Below, one piece after another: positions 53,748-62,083 of a stretch of DNA of 64,000 bases (position 1 is its first letter; every line of letters begins with the position of its first letter). The DNA lies in the NCBI RefSeq assembly GCF_006337065.1, contig NZ_CP040872.1, positions 1,674,001 to 1,738,000 on the forward strand, given 5' to 3'. The stretch comes from Agromyces laixinhei (GTDB lineage Bacteria; Actinomycetota; Actinomycetes; Actinomycetales; Microbacteriaceae). Below the pieces are notes generated by a model. That model was not told the origin of the DNA, made no database searches, and worked only from the letters and a program-made list of their open reading frames with translations. Both the position numbers and the translations under genes were made by a program.

Positions 53748-54383
53748 TCAGACCTCGATCGCGTCGCCCGGCTCGAGTGGCAGATACTCGCCGCCGCCCT
53801 GCTCGGTCGCCCAGGCGAGCCGCACGTTCGAGAGCGCCATCCCCGCCGGGGAGAGCACCATCTCGTGGGTCGGGAACGCCCGACGGGGTGCGACCTCGAC
53901 GACGTAGTCCATCGATTCGCTGATCTTCATCCAGGGCGCGGCCGCCGGTGCGGCGAGCACCTCGACCGGAACGCCGGGCACCGTGAACGAGTCGCCGCCG
54001 TAGTAGATCGCATCGTTCACGAGCACGCCGAGGTTGTCGATCACGGGGATCGAGGGGTGGATCACGGCGTGCCGGCCGCCGAAGAATCGCAACCGGAACG
54101 GGCCGACCTCCACGGTGTCGCCCGCTTCGACCGTCTCGACCGCGAACCCCGTCGCCGCGGCCGCGACGCCCGCCGGACCGAAGATGCGCGCCTCGGGGTT
54201 GGCCGCGACGATGCGGGTGAGCTGCTCGGGGGTCCAGTGGTCGTCGTGCCGGTGGGTGATGACGACGGCGACGGCGCCGGCCGATGCCGGCACGGGTCTC
54301 GTGAACTTGCCCGGGTCGACGTACAGCTCGCCGCCGGACTCCTCGATGACGAGGGCGGCGTGTTCGAGTTTGGTGAGGCGCAT
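53748..54383 (-). CDS. Metallo-beta-lactamase-fold hydrolase
   Basis: The 211-residue protein has the MBL motif THRHDDHWTPEQL (in place of HxHxDH), a UlaG/YtnP-like start LTKLEHAALVIEESGGELYVDPGKF, FFGGRHAVIH and the late metal ligands YYGGDSF and PTHEMVLSP. The sequence ITHRHDDHW keeps the ligand order of the family. Its ATG at 54383 is divergent from the diacylglycerol-kinase-like gene, 60 bases apart. Confidence 0.88.
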   Translation of the reverse strand: MRLTKLEHAALVIEESGGELYVDPGKFTRPVPASAGAVAVVITHRHDDHWTPEQLTRIVAANPEARIFGPAGVAAAATGFAVETVEAGDTVEVGPFRLRFFGGRHAVIHPSIPVIDNLGVLVNDAIYYGGDSFTVPGVPVEVLAAPAAAPWMKISESMDYVVEVAPRRAFPTHEMVLSPAGMALSNVRLAWATEQGGGEYLPLEPGDAIEV

Positions 54384-54443
54384 GGTTCGAGCCAACACCT
54401 GGTCGCATCCCCGCGCAAGGCGCCTGCCTGCCAGAATCGCACC

Positions 54444-55346
54444 ATGGCCAGCGCTCCACGGCGACTCCTCGTCGCGATCAATCCCGCCGCGTCCTTCGGC
54501 AGGAACCGCGCCGTCGGCCCGGCGGTGGCCGAGCGGCTGATGCGCGAGGGGTACGAGGTCTCCGTGCTCCGCGAGGCCAATTTCGAACTGCTGCGACGCG
54601 AGACCGAATCGGCCTTCGCGCTCGGCACCGACGGTCTGGTCGTCGTGGGCGGCGACGGCATGGTCTCGCTCGGGGTGAACCTCGTCGCGGGTACGGGCGT
54701 GCCGCTGGGCATCGTCGCCGCGGGCACGGGAAACGATCTCGCGCGCGGGCTCGGGCTGCCGCACGAGGACCCGGGCGCCGCGACGGAGGCGCTCGTCGGG
54801 GCGCTCGCCCGGCCGCCTCGCGCGATCGACGCCGGCGTGATCCGGCACGGAAATCTGCGGACCTGGTTCGCGTGCATCGTCTCGGCGGGATTCGACGCCG
54901 TCGTCAACGAGCGGGCGAACCTGATGGTCCGCCCGAGGGGGCCGAGCAGGTACACGCTCGCGATGGTGCGCGAGCTCGTCACGTTCCGCCCCCGTCGCTA
55001 CACGATCACGATCGACGGCGTGCGACGCGAGCAGCGGGCGATGCTCGTCTCGGTGGCCAACAACTCCTCGCTCGGCGGCGGCATGCGCATCGTGCCGCAC
55101 GCCGATCTCTCCGACGGGCTGCTCGACGTCTTCATCGTGCATCCGCTCTCGCGGGCACGGTTCATCGCTGTCTTCCCGAAGGTGTTCGCGGGGCGCCACA
55201 CCGATCACCCCGCGGTCGAATTCCTCTCCGGGCGCGAGGTGCGCATCGAGGCCGAGGGCATCGTCGCCTATGCCGACGGGGAGCGCATCGGGCAGCTTCC
55301 GATCGACGTCGAGATCGTGCCGGGAGCGCTCTCGGTCCACGTCTGA
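54444..55346 (+). CDS. Diacylglycerol kinase-family lipid kinase
   Basis: The 300-residue protein has the DAGK catalytic pattern: LLVAINPAASFGR, GLVVVGGDGMVSLGVNLVAGTGVPLGIVAAGTGNDLARGLGLP (the GGDGM and GTGND motifs), DAGVIRHGNLRTWFACIVSAGFDAVVNERAN and DGLLDVFIVHPLSR. It likely phosphorylates diacylglycerol or a related lipid, such as in phosphatidic acid recycling or lipid-linked glycan metabolism. The ATG at 54444 has CAGAAT six bases upstream, another possible leaderless start. tRNA-Glu follows. Confidence 0.92.
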   Translation: MASAPRRLLVAINPAASFGRNRAVGPAVAERLMREGYEVSVLREANFELLRRETESAFALGTDGLVVVGGDGMVSLGVNLVAGTGVPLGIVAAGTGNDLARGLGLPHEDPGAATEALVGALARPPRAIDAGVIRHGNLRTWFACIVSAGFDAVVNERANLMVRPRGPSRYTLAMVRELVTFRPRRYTITIDGVRREQRAMLVSVANNSSLGGGMRIVPHADLSDGLLDVFIVHPLSRARFIAVFPKVFAGRHTDHPAVEFLSGREVRIEAEGIVAYADGERIGQLPIDVEIVPGALSVHV

Positions 55347-55456
55347 GCGGCGGTGGTTCGCGACGCGTTCGAGCACCGTCACGCGAGCGGATGCCGCGGC
55401 CGCCTCGATTTTGCGGCGCCCCCGGAGCTGTGTCATAATCTTCAAGTTGTCGATTC

Positions 55457-55529
55457 GGCCCCATCGTTTAGCGGCCTAGGACACCGCCCTCTCACGGCGG
55501 CAGCGCGGGTTCAAATCCCGCTGGGGTCA
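55457..55529 (+). tRNA. tRNA-Glu (anticodon CTC)
   Basis: The 73-base gene folds with acceptor stem GGCCCCA/TGGGGTC, D-arm GTTTAGCGGCCTAGGAC, anticodon stem CCGCC/GGCGG with loop CTCTCAC (anticodon CTC, Glu GAG codon) and T-arm GCGGGTTCAAATCCCGC. The discriminator is A, and CCA is not encoded. A strong terminator follows 26 bases later. Confidence 0.96.
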
Positions 55530-55554
55530 CGTCTGTGACACATCGCGACAACGC

Positions 55555-55590
55555 CGCAGAAAGCCCTCGCATGAGCGAGGGCTTTCTGCG
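55555..55590 (+). terminator. Rho-independent terminator of tRNA-Glu
   Basis: Perfect 16-base arms (CGCAGAAAGCCCTCGC at 55555-55570 and its complement at 55575-55590) flank a four-base loop. It is the strongest hairpin in the window and closes the tRNA-Glu transcript. Confidence 0.85.
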
Positions 55591-55639
55591 TTGCGTCGCA
55601 ATCCTCGGCCCGAGCTCACGGCGGGGTCGAGTAGACTCG

Positions 55640-55762
55640 CCGGAGCGAAGGGGAGTATCCCGCGAGGCTCGGCCTCAACCCACGATCGTCAGTACGAGTG
55701 TCGTCGCCGACGCTCCGGTCGTGGGCCTGCGAATCAGCAGGGGGAGAGACTTTCGGATTCCG
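55640..55762 (+). promoter_or_regulatory. yybP-ykoY (manganese) riboswitch before the TerC-family gene
   Basis: The leader has AAGGGGAGTAT at 55649-55659 (close to the conserved AAGGGGAGUA), a hairpin CCCACGA/TCGTGGG around it with ATCGTCA, and the closing strand GGGGAGAGACTTTCG at 55741-55755 (close to GAGAGACC). The 5' CGGAGCGAAG and 3' CTTTCGGATTCCG can pair as P1. The next gene is a TerC-family membrane protein, the usual partner of this Mn2+-sensing riboswitch. A TAGACT -10 box lies just upstream (55632-55637). Confidence 0.85.
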
Positions 55763-55793
55763 TCGTCCCCGCCAACTCCGAAAGGCACCCACG

Positions 55794-56828
55794 TTGCTCG
55801 ACCTCCCCGTCTGGTTCGAAGTCGGATCCCTCGTCGTCCTGACGCTGATCCTCGTCGCTGATCTCCTGCTCGTACTGAAGCGCCCCCACGTGCCGTCGAT
55901 GAAGGAGTCCACGCTGTGGGTGACCTTCTACGTCGTGCTCGCCCTCGTCTTCGCGGGGCTCATGTACCTCTTCGCGGGCGGCGAGTTCGCCGGCCAGTTC
56001 CTCGCCGGATGGCTCACGGAGTACAGCCTCTCGATCGACAATCTCTTCGTGTTCGTCATCATCATGGCGAGGTTCGCGGTGCCGCGAAAACTGCAACAGG
56101 AGGTGCTGATGGTGGGCATCATCATCGCACTCGTGCTGCGCGGCATCTTCATCCTGCTCGGCGCCTCGCTCATCGAGAACTTCTCGTGGATCTTCTACAT
56201 CTTCGGCGCCTGGCTCGTGTGGACCGCGATCCAGCAGGTGCGCGGCCACGACGACGACGACAACGACACCTTCGTCGTGCGGATCATCCGACGTCGTGTC
56301 GCGCTCACCGACGAGTACGACGGGGTCAAGCTCCGCACGGTCATCGACGGCAAGCGCTTCTTCACCCCGATGCTCATCGTCTTCGTCGCGATCGGCACGA
56401 CGGACCTGCTGTTCGCCCTCGATTCGATTCCGGCGATCTTCGGCATCACCCAGAGCGCGTTCATCGTGTTCACGGCGAACGTGTTCGCGCTCATGGGCCT
56501 GCGCCAGTTGTACTTCCTGCTCGGCGGCCTCCTCGAACGACTCGAGTACCTCAAGTACGGCATCGCCTTCATCCTCGCCTTCATCGGCGTCAAGCTGGTG
56601 CTGCACGCGATGCACGTCAACGAATTGCCCTTCATCAACGGCGGCGAGCACATCGAGTGGGCGCCCGAGATCTCCACATGGGTGTCGCTCGGCGTCATCC
56701 TCGCGGCGATGGCGGTCGCGACCGTCGCGAGCCTCGTGAAGGCCCGACTCGACGCGAAGTCGCGCGGGCACAAGCTCATGGACGAGGTACCGCACTTCAC
56801 CGAGGACTCGCACGCCGACGGGCGGTGA
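55794..56828 (+). CDS. TerC-family membrane protein (probable manganese exporter, Alx/MntX-like)
   Basis: The 344-residue protein has about eight helices and the TerC signature: SIDNLFVFVIIMARFAVP, FIGVKLVLHAMHVNELPF and VFVAIGTTDLLFALDSIPAIFGITQSAFIVFTANVFALMGLRQLYFLLGGLLERLEYLKYG, with paired acidic residues in the membrane (SIDN, TTDLLFALDS). It lies after a Mn2+ riboswitch, so it probably exports manganese; some relatives (Alx) instead affect metal loading during alkaline stress. The start is a TTG at 55794 behind AAAGG, chosen because the riboswitch occupies the region upstream of it. Confidence 0.88.
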   Translation: MLDLPVWFEVGSLVVLTLILVADLLLVLKRPHVPSMKESTLWVTFYVVLALVFAGLMYLFAGGEFAGQFLAGWLTEYSLSIDNLFVFVIIMARFAVPRKLQQEVLMVGIIIALVLRGIFILLGASLIENFSWIFYIFGAWLVWTAIQQVRGHDDDDNDTFVVRIIRRRVALTDEYDGVKLRTVIDGKRFFTPMLIVFVAIGTTDLLFALDSIPAIFGITQSAFIVFTANVFALMGLRQLYFLLGGLLERLEYLKYGIAFILAFIGVKLVLHAMHVNELPFINGGEHIEWAPEISTWVSLGVILAAMAVATVASLVKARLDAKSRGHKLMDEVPHFTEDSHADGR

Positions 56829-56834
56829 CCGCGA

Positions 56835-56869
56835 AAGTGGGACGGTTGACTTAGTCGGTCGCCCCACTT
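56835..56869. promoter_or_regulatory. 35-bp dyad overlapping the MFS/sulfatase promoter
   Basis: The region is centred at 56852 with arms AAGTGGG/CCCACTT (56835-56841 and 56863-56869) and GACT/AGTC (56848-56851 and 56853-56856); most inner positions also pair, some as G-U. It overlaps a -35-like TTGACT (56846-56851), and a CATACT box follows at 56870-56875, eight bases before the ATG of the MFS gene. It may be an operator and could also end the TerC transcript. Confidence 0.6.
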
Positions 56870-56882
56870 CATACTTCCCTAC

Positions 56883-58142
56883 ATGGTCGACGTCGACCGG
56901 GCGCCCGAGCCCGACTCCCTGAGCAACCGCGCCGAACGCGCCGATCCGGTGCCGCCCCGCGTCTCGATCGGATGGCTCATCCGCTTCGGGCTCGCGTGGT
57001 TCGGCCTCTGGCTCCTCGTCATGTTGCCGGGGCAGTTCATGACGGCGAAGCTCGCGGCAGTCGTCGCCCCCGATGACAAGGTCGCCCTGACCTCCTTCCT
57101 CATCGGCGAGGCATCCGTCGTGATCCTCGTGTCCGTGCCGCTGTTCGGCGTCTTGAGCGACCGCACCCGGCTCAGCGGCTGGCGTCGCCGTGCCTGGGTC
57201 CTCGGCGGGTTCCTCCTGTCGGGGACCGCGTTCGCGCTCGTCGGCATCCAGCAGGAACCGGTGGCGATCGCCGTGCTCATGGCGCTCGTCTCGCTCGGTC
57301 AGGCCGCCGTGCTCGTGGCGCTCTCGGCCGTGATCGCCGATCAGGTGCCGCGCTTCCAACGCGGCCGTGCCTCCGCCGCGATGGGCGTTCCGCAGGTGCT
57401 CGCGTTGGCGATCGGCATGGTGGTCGTCACGATGCTCGTACCCGACGTGGGCGGCAGCTGGGCGATCATCGGGCTGCTCGCCCTCGGGTGCGCGGTGCCG
57501 TTCCTGCTGGGTTCCCGCGACCCCGAACCGCCGGCCGATGCTGCGCCGAAGCGATTCTCGGCCGCGCTGCGCGTTCCGCCGCTCGGGCCGAATCACGACT
57601 ACTACTGGGCGATGGCGTCGCGCGTGCTCGTGAACGCCGGCAACCTCGTCGGCACGACCTACCTGCTCTATTTCCTCTCCGACGTGCTCCGCGTCGACGA
57701 TCCCGACACCGGCATGCTGATGCTGATCCTCGTCTACCTCGTGGCCTGCGGATTCAGCGGATGGATCGGCGGCATGCTCTCCGATCGGCTCCGCGCGCGC
57801 CGCGTGTTCGTGCTCGTCGCGGCGGCCCTGCAGGGTGCGGCCGCACTCACGCTCGCAGCTGTGCCGACCTGGGACGCGTCGATCGTCGCCGCAGTGCTGC
57901 TCGGCCTCGGCTACGGCGTGTTCCTGTCCGTCGACCAGGCCCTCGTCACCGATGTGCTGCCCGACCGCACCAACCGTGCTCGCGACCTCGGCCTCATCAA
58001 CGCCGCCCAGCACCTGCCGATCGCGCCACTCGTGGCGTGGCTCGTGCTGAGCGTCGCCGGCTACCGGGAGCTCTACGCGGTCGCCGCCCTGATCATGCTG
58101 CTCGGCGGCATCCTGATCTTCCGCGTGAGGAGCGTGCGATGA
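56883..58142 (+). CDS. MFS transporter (sugar/melibiose-like), partner of the sulfatase
   Basis: The 419-residue protein has 12 helices, an N-terminal GQFMTAKLAAVV segment and the loop pattern VPLFGVLSDRTRLSGWRRRAWVLGG, typical of GPH/MFS sugar transporters. A second half starts with NHDYYWAMASRVLVNAGNLVGTTYLLYFLSDVLRVDDPDTGML. Its stop overlaps the sulfatase start (ATGA), so the two are co-translated; it probably imports the sulfated compound that the sulfatase acts on, or its product. The ATG is seven bases after a CATACT box. Confidence 0.82.
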   Translation: MVDVDRAPEPDSLSNRAERADPVPPRVSIGWLIRFGLAWFGLWLLVMLPGQFMTAKLAAVVAPDDKVALTSFLIGEASVVILVSVPLFGVLSDRTRLSGWRRRAWVLGGFLLSGTAFALVGIQQEPVAIAVLMALVSLGQAAVLVALSAVIADQVPRFQRGRASAAMGVPQVLALAIGMVVVTMLVPDVGGSWAIIGLLALGCAVPFLLGSRDPEPPADAAPKRFSAALRVPPLGPNHDYYWAMASRVLVNAGNLVGTTYLLYFLSDVLRVDDPDTGMLMLILVYLVACGFSGWIGGMLSDRLRARRVFVLVAAALQGAAALTLAAVPTWDASIVAAVLLGLGYGVFLSVDQALVTDVLPDRTNRARDLGLINAAQHLPIAPLVAWLVLSVAGYRELYAVAALIMLLGGILIFRVRSVR

Positions 58143-59935
58143 AGCTCGTGGTCGTGATGTTCGACACCCTGAATCGGCAGTTCCTGCCTCCCTACGGAGC
58201 CCGCGACGTGCACGCGCCCCAGTTCGAGCGCCTCGCGAAGCACGCGGTCACGTTCGACCGGTCGTACGGCGGCAGCATGCCCTGCATGCCCACCCGCCGC
58301 GAGATGCACACCGGGCGCCTGAACTTCCTGCACCGTGGGTGGGGGCCGCTCGAGCCGTTCGACGACTCGGTGCCCGAGATGCTCGGCGAGCACGGGGTGA
58401 CCACGCACCTCGTGACCGACCACCAGCACTACTGGCTCGACGGCGGGGCCACGTACCATCCGCGGTTCGATACCTTCGAGTTCTTCCGCGGCCAGGAGGG
58501 CGACGAATGGAAGGGGCAGGTCGCCGACCCCGACCTCTCCGGCATCCGGCCGTTCGCGTCGAACCACGCCCTGCGGCGGCAGGACCAGGTGAACCGGCAG
58601 CATCTGCGCGACGAGGCCGATCACCCGCAGCGGCGCACCTTCGACGCCGGACTCGAGTTCATCGAGACGAATGCGAACGACGACGACTGGTTCCTGCAGA
58701 TCGAGACATTCGACCCGCACGAGCCGTTCTTCAGCGGCGAGCGCTTCCACCGGCTCTATGACACCGCGTACGAGGGGCCGGAGTACGACTGGCCCGACTA
58801 CGCGCCGCGGAGCGAGAGCGACGAGGAGCTCGCGCACCTGCGTGCCCGCTACAGCGCGCTGCTCTCGATGTGCGACGAATCGCTCGGCCGCGTGCTCGAC
58901 GCGTTCGACCGGCACGATCTCTGGCGCGACACGATGCTCGTCGTCTGCACCGACCATGGGCTGCTGCTCGGCGAGCACGACTGGCTCGGCAAGAACGTGC
59001 CGCCCTACTACGAGGAGACCATTCACACGCCCCTCTTCATCTGGGATCCACGCTCGGGCGTGCAGGGCGAGCGCCGCGATGCGCTCGTGCAGATGATCGA
59101 CCTCGGTCCGACGATGCTCGAGTACTTCGGCGTCGAGCCGCGCGCCGACATGCAGGGCGTGCCGCTCGTCGACGCGATCGCGAACGATACCGAGCACCGC
59201 GACGGCGCCCTGTTCGGCATCTTCGGCGGGCACGTGAACGTCACCGATGGCAGGTACGCCTACCTGCGCGCACCGGTTCAGGCAGGCAACGCCCCGCTCG
59301 CCGAGTACACCCTCATGCCCACGTTCATGCGCGGGCGCATGCCGGCCGAGGTGCTGCGCGAGGCCGAGCTCGTCGAACCCCTTCCCTTCACGAAGGGCAT
59401 GCCCGTGCTGCGCGTGCCCGGCTACGCCTACGCGGACCCGCACGCGTTCGGCACGATGCTCTTCGACCTGTCGACGGACCCTGCGCAGGAGCATCCATTG
59501 CGCGATGCCGAACTCGAACTCCGGATGGCGCGGCTCATGACTCGACTCATGCGTGCAGCGGATGCCCCGCCGGAGCAGTTCGACCGTCTCGGTCTGCCTG
59601 CCGCCGGGGAGGTGGAGGCACGGCATCTCCTCGTCGAAGCGCACTGGCCCCAGTTGATGTCTGCGCGCTCCGGCCCGATCGTCGCCGACGAGTTCGCGGG
59701 TTCCTGCTACTCCGTGAACACGCCCATCGCGGAGTTGCTCGCGCATCCGCCGGCCAAGCGGGTCGTTCGCGGCGTGCTCGGGCCCATGGTCGACGGGCCG
59801 CTGCCGCCCGAGGCGCTCGAGCTCAGCCTCGTGCAGGTCGCGAACCTCGCGTTCGGGCTCGTGAGCCGGCCCGCGCTCGACGAGATCGCGAAGGGGCTCA
59901 CGGAGCTCGATTCCGAGGAATCAGCGGCTGGGTGA
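58139..59935 (+). CDS. Cys-type sulfatase (alkaline-phosphatase superfamily)
   Basis: The 598-residue protein has the sulfatase fold: an N-terminal metal site (LVVVMFDTLNRQFLPPYG), the active-site motif CMPTRREMHTGR (C-X-P-X-R, Cys around residue 45, to be converted to formylglycine), the DPHEPF segment and the metal-binding TDHGLLLGEHDWLGKN. A C-terminal part of about 120 residues follows. It has no signal peptide, so it should act in the cytoplasm. Formylglycine maturation needs an FGE-type enzyme that is not in this window. It is coupled to the MFS gene and likely desulfates what that gene imports. Confidence 0.88.
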   Translation: MKLVVVMFDTLNRQFLPPYGARDVHAPQFERLAKHAVTFDRSYGGSMPCMPTRREMHTGRLNFLHRGWGPLEPFDDSVPEMLGEHGVTTHLVTDHQHYWLDGGATYHPRFDTFEFFRGQEGDEWKGQVADPDLSGIRPFASNHALRRQDQVNRQHLRDEADHPQRRTFDAGLEFIETNANDDDWFLQIETFDPHEPFFSGERFHRLYDTAYEGPEYDWPDYAPRSESDEELAHLRARYSALLSMCDESLGRVLDAFDRHDLWRDTMLVVCTDHGLLLGEHDWLGKNVPPYYEETIHTPLFIWDPRSGVQGERRDALVQMIDLGPTMLEYFGVEPRADMQGVPLVDAIANDTEHRDGALFGIFGGHVNVTDGRYAYLRAPVQAGNAPLAEYTLMPTFMRGRMPAEVLREAELVEPLPFTKGMPVLRVPGYAYADPHAFGTMLFDLSTDPAQEHPLRDAELELRMARLMTRLMRAADAPPEQFDRLGLPAAGEVEARHLLVEAHWPQLMSARSGPIVADEFAGSCYSVNTPIAELLAHPPAKRVVRGVLGPMVDGPLPPEALELSLVQVANLAFGLVSRPALDEIAKGLTELDSEESAAG

Positions 59936-60063
59936 GACGGCGCCCGAAGGGAGCAACGCCACGCCGAGGTCATCGGCACCCCCCGAGAGTTGCTACCGTT
60001 GAGGCTCGGCGCCGGATGCATCGCTGCGGTCGCCACCCTTCCCACTCGATCCCGAGGAGTACC

Positions 60064-60957
60064 GTGTCAGGTGATGGCGAGGGCGTCGTCGCCCTGACGC
60101 GAGGCGATGCGCTCATCGCGCACAGTGCGCGAACCGATGTCGGCCGAGTACGCAGTGTCAACGAGGACTCGTTCCTCGCCGAAGCCCCCATCTATCTCGT
60201 CGCCGACGGCATGGGCGGGCACGCCCGCGGCGATGCCGCGAGTCGCGCCGTGATCGAGACGTTCTCACGGCATCTCGAATTCGGGGTGCCCTCCACGCCC
60301 GAGCAGGTGCTCGACGCGATCCACAGTTCGAACGAAGCCGTGCGTGCCCTCAGCGAGGCCGGAGAAGAGGGCACCGCGGTCGCGGGAACAACCCTGTCGG
60401 GAGTCGCCCTCGTCGATGCGGGCGACGGCGCCGGATTCCACTGGATGGTCTTCAACATCGGCGACTCGCGCGTCTATTCGTGGGACGGCCGCACGCTCGA
60501 GCAGTTGAGCGTCGATCACTCCGCAGTGCAAGAACTCGTCGACGCCGGGCTGATTCGGCCCGAAGACGCCGAACGCCACCCCGAACGCAACGTCATCACC
60601 CGCGCGCTCGGGGCCGACGAGTTCGTCGATCCCGATGTGTGGCTGATTCCGGCGGCCGGTCGGCAGGTGTTCCTCGTCTGCAGCGACGGCCTCTCGAAAG
60701 AGGTCGACGACCGCGCGATCGCGCAGATGCTTGCCGGCGACGCCGGCCATGCCGCCGGACTCGCCGGTGAGCTCGTCGATGCAGCACTCGACCACGGCGG
60801 TCGGGACAACGTGACGGCGGTCGTCGTCGAATCCGTGCTCGGTGCCGACGACGACGATGACGAGACGACGCGCGATCGGCGCGGGAGACTGTCGAGAGCG
60901 GTCGAAGAGACGCGCCCTCGCACTGAGGGAGGCGGAGATGGCGACGTATCGGCATGA
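60064..60957 (+). CDS. PP2C-family serine/threonine phosphatase
   Basis: The 297-residue protein has the bacterial PP2C motifs: ARTDVGRVRSVNEDSFLAEAPIYLVADGMGGHARGDAASRAVIETF, GTTLSGVALVD, WMVFNIGDSRVYSWDGRTLEQLSVDHS, LVCSDGLSKEVDDRAIAQML and HGGRDNVTAVVVE. All metal-binding Asp residues are present. An acidic tail with DDDDDETT follows. It should dephosphorylate the substrates of the kinase two genes downstream. It starts with GTG behind GAGGAG (60052-60057). Confidence 0.93.
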   Translation: MSGDGEGVVALTRGDALIAHSARTDVGRVRSVNEDSFLAEAPIYLVADGMGGHARGDAASRAVIETFSRHLEFGVPSTPEQVLDAIHSSNEAVRALSEAGEEGTAVAGTTLSGVALVDAGDGAGFHWMVFNIGDSRVYSWDGRTLEQLSVDHSAVQELVDAGLIRPEDAERHPERNVITRALGADEFVDPDVWLIPAAGRQVFLVCSDGLSKEVDDRAIAQMLAGDAGHAAGLAGELVDAALDHGGRDNVTAVVVESVLGADDDDDETTRDRRGRLSRAVEETRPRTEGGGDGDVSA

Positions 60958-62083
60958 CCCCGAGGCCGCATGGTTCGCGGCGGTTCGCGGGGGCGTGATC
61001 CTGGTCGTGCCGAGCGAAGCGGTCGATCGCCTCGCTGAACTCTGGTCCGAGCTCGGTGCGGGGGACCCGACATCGCTCGTGCTCGATCGTCTCACCGCAC
61101 AGGGGCTCGCCGCGACACCGTCGTTCGCCCTCGTGGTGCGGGGCGACTCGCCCGTATCGGCGCGCGTCGTGGTGCGCGGCCCCATCACCGTGCGGTCCGC
61201 GTCCGACGAGATCCACGACGCCGGCGTCTCGTCCTGGGTCGAGCGCGTGCTCGACGGGTCCTTTTCGATCGAGGTGGTCGTCGATGGCGGTGCGGATGAC
61301 GCTGCCGTACCGCTCCCCGTCGTCGAGGCCGTCGTGCCGCTGCGCTCCATCGTCTCCGACGGCGTCGAGCCGATCGTGCCCGAGCAGTCGGCGCCACGGG
61401 CCGCTGCGGCATCCGTCACCCCGCCGGCAGAGACGAAGGCCGACCCGCCGGTCGCGCCGCCGGCTCCGGTGGCGCTGCCTGCTCCGCCCGCACCGCCGGC
61501 ACCGCCAGCGCAGCCCGCGCGCGTCACGGCGCCGGTCGAACTCACGATGGTGCCTGACGAGGAGACGATCGCGGTGCCGTCGGCCACGCCCTCGGCTCCT
61601 CCGGCCCTCGATGCGTCCGTCGACGGCGACCACGACGGCATGACGGTCGCGAGCGTCGACATCCGTCGGCTCCGCGAGGCACGGGCCGCGCGAGGCCCCG
61701 TCGCAACGCCCGACGGGGGAGCGCCTGCTGCGCCGGTGACCACAGCGCAGGCGAGCATCAGGATGCCGGACGGCGCACTCGAGGCGATCGGCCACGAGGT
61801 CGTGCTCGGCCGCGCGCCGAGCGTCAGCAAGGTGTCGGGCGGGCGCATCCCGAGACTCATCACGATCGGACTCGGCGACCCCGACATCTCGCGCAGCCAC
61901 GTGCGGCTCGCCCTCGAGGGCGACACCGTCGTGATCACCGACCTGCACTCGCGAAACGGCACGCACGTCGTGGCTCCGGGCAAGACCCCCGTCAAGCTTC
62001 GCTCGGGCGAACCGACCCCGGTGCTGACCGGCACCGTGGTCGACCTCGGCGGCGGGTGGACCATCCAGGTGGTGGACGGCTGA
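60938..62083 (+). CDS. FHA-domain protein
   Basis: The 381-residue protein has an N-terminal globular part of about 150 residues, a Pro/Ala linker (PPVAPPAPVALPAPPAPPAPPA) and a C-terminal FHA domain (residues about 290-381: LGRAPSVSKVSGGRIPRLITIGLGDPDISRSHVRLALEGDTVVITDLHSRNGTHV). The phosphothreonine-binding GR, SRSH and SRNGT elements are intact. It overlaps the PP2C gene by 20 bases and ends in TGATG with the kinase start. Its first part is not recognisable. Confidence 0.9.
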   Translation: MATYRHDPEAAWFAAVRGGVILVVPSEAVDRLAELWSELGAGDPTSLVLDRLTAQGLAATPSFALVVRGDSPVSARVVVRGPITVRSASDEIHDAGVSSWVERVLDGSFSIEVVVDGGADDAAVPLPVVEAVVPLRSIVSDGVEPIVPEQSAPRAAAASVTPPAETKADPPVAPPAPVALPAPPAPPAPPAQPARVTAPVELTMVPDEETIAVPSATPSAPPALDASVDGDHDGMTVASVDIRRLREARAARGPVATPDGGAPAAPVTTAQASIRMPDGALEAIGHEVVLGRAPSVSKVSGGRIPRLITIGLGDPDISRSHVRLALEGDTVVITDLHSRNGTHVVAPGKTPVKLRSGEPTPVLTGTVVDLGGGWTIQVVDG

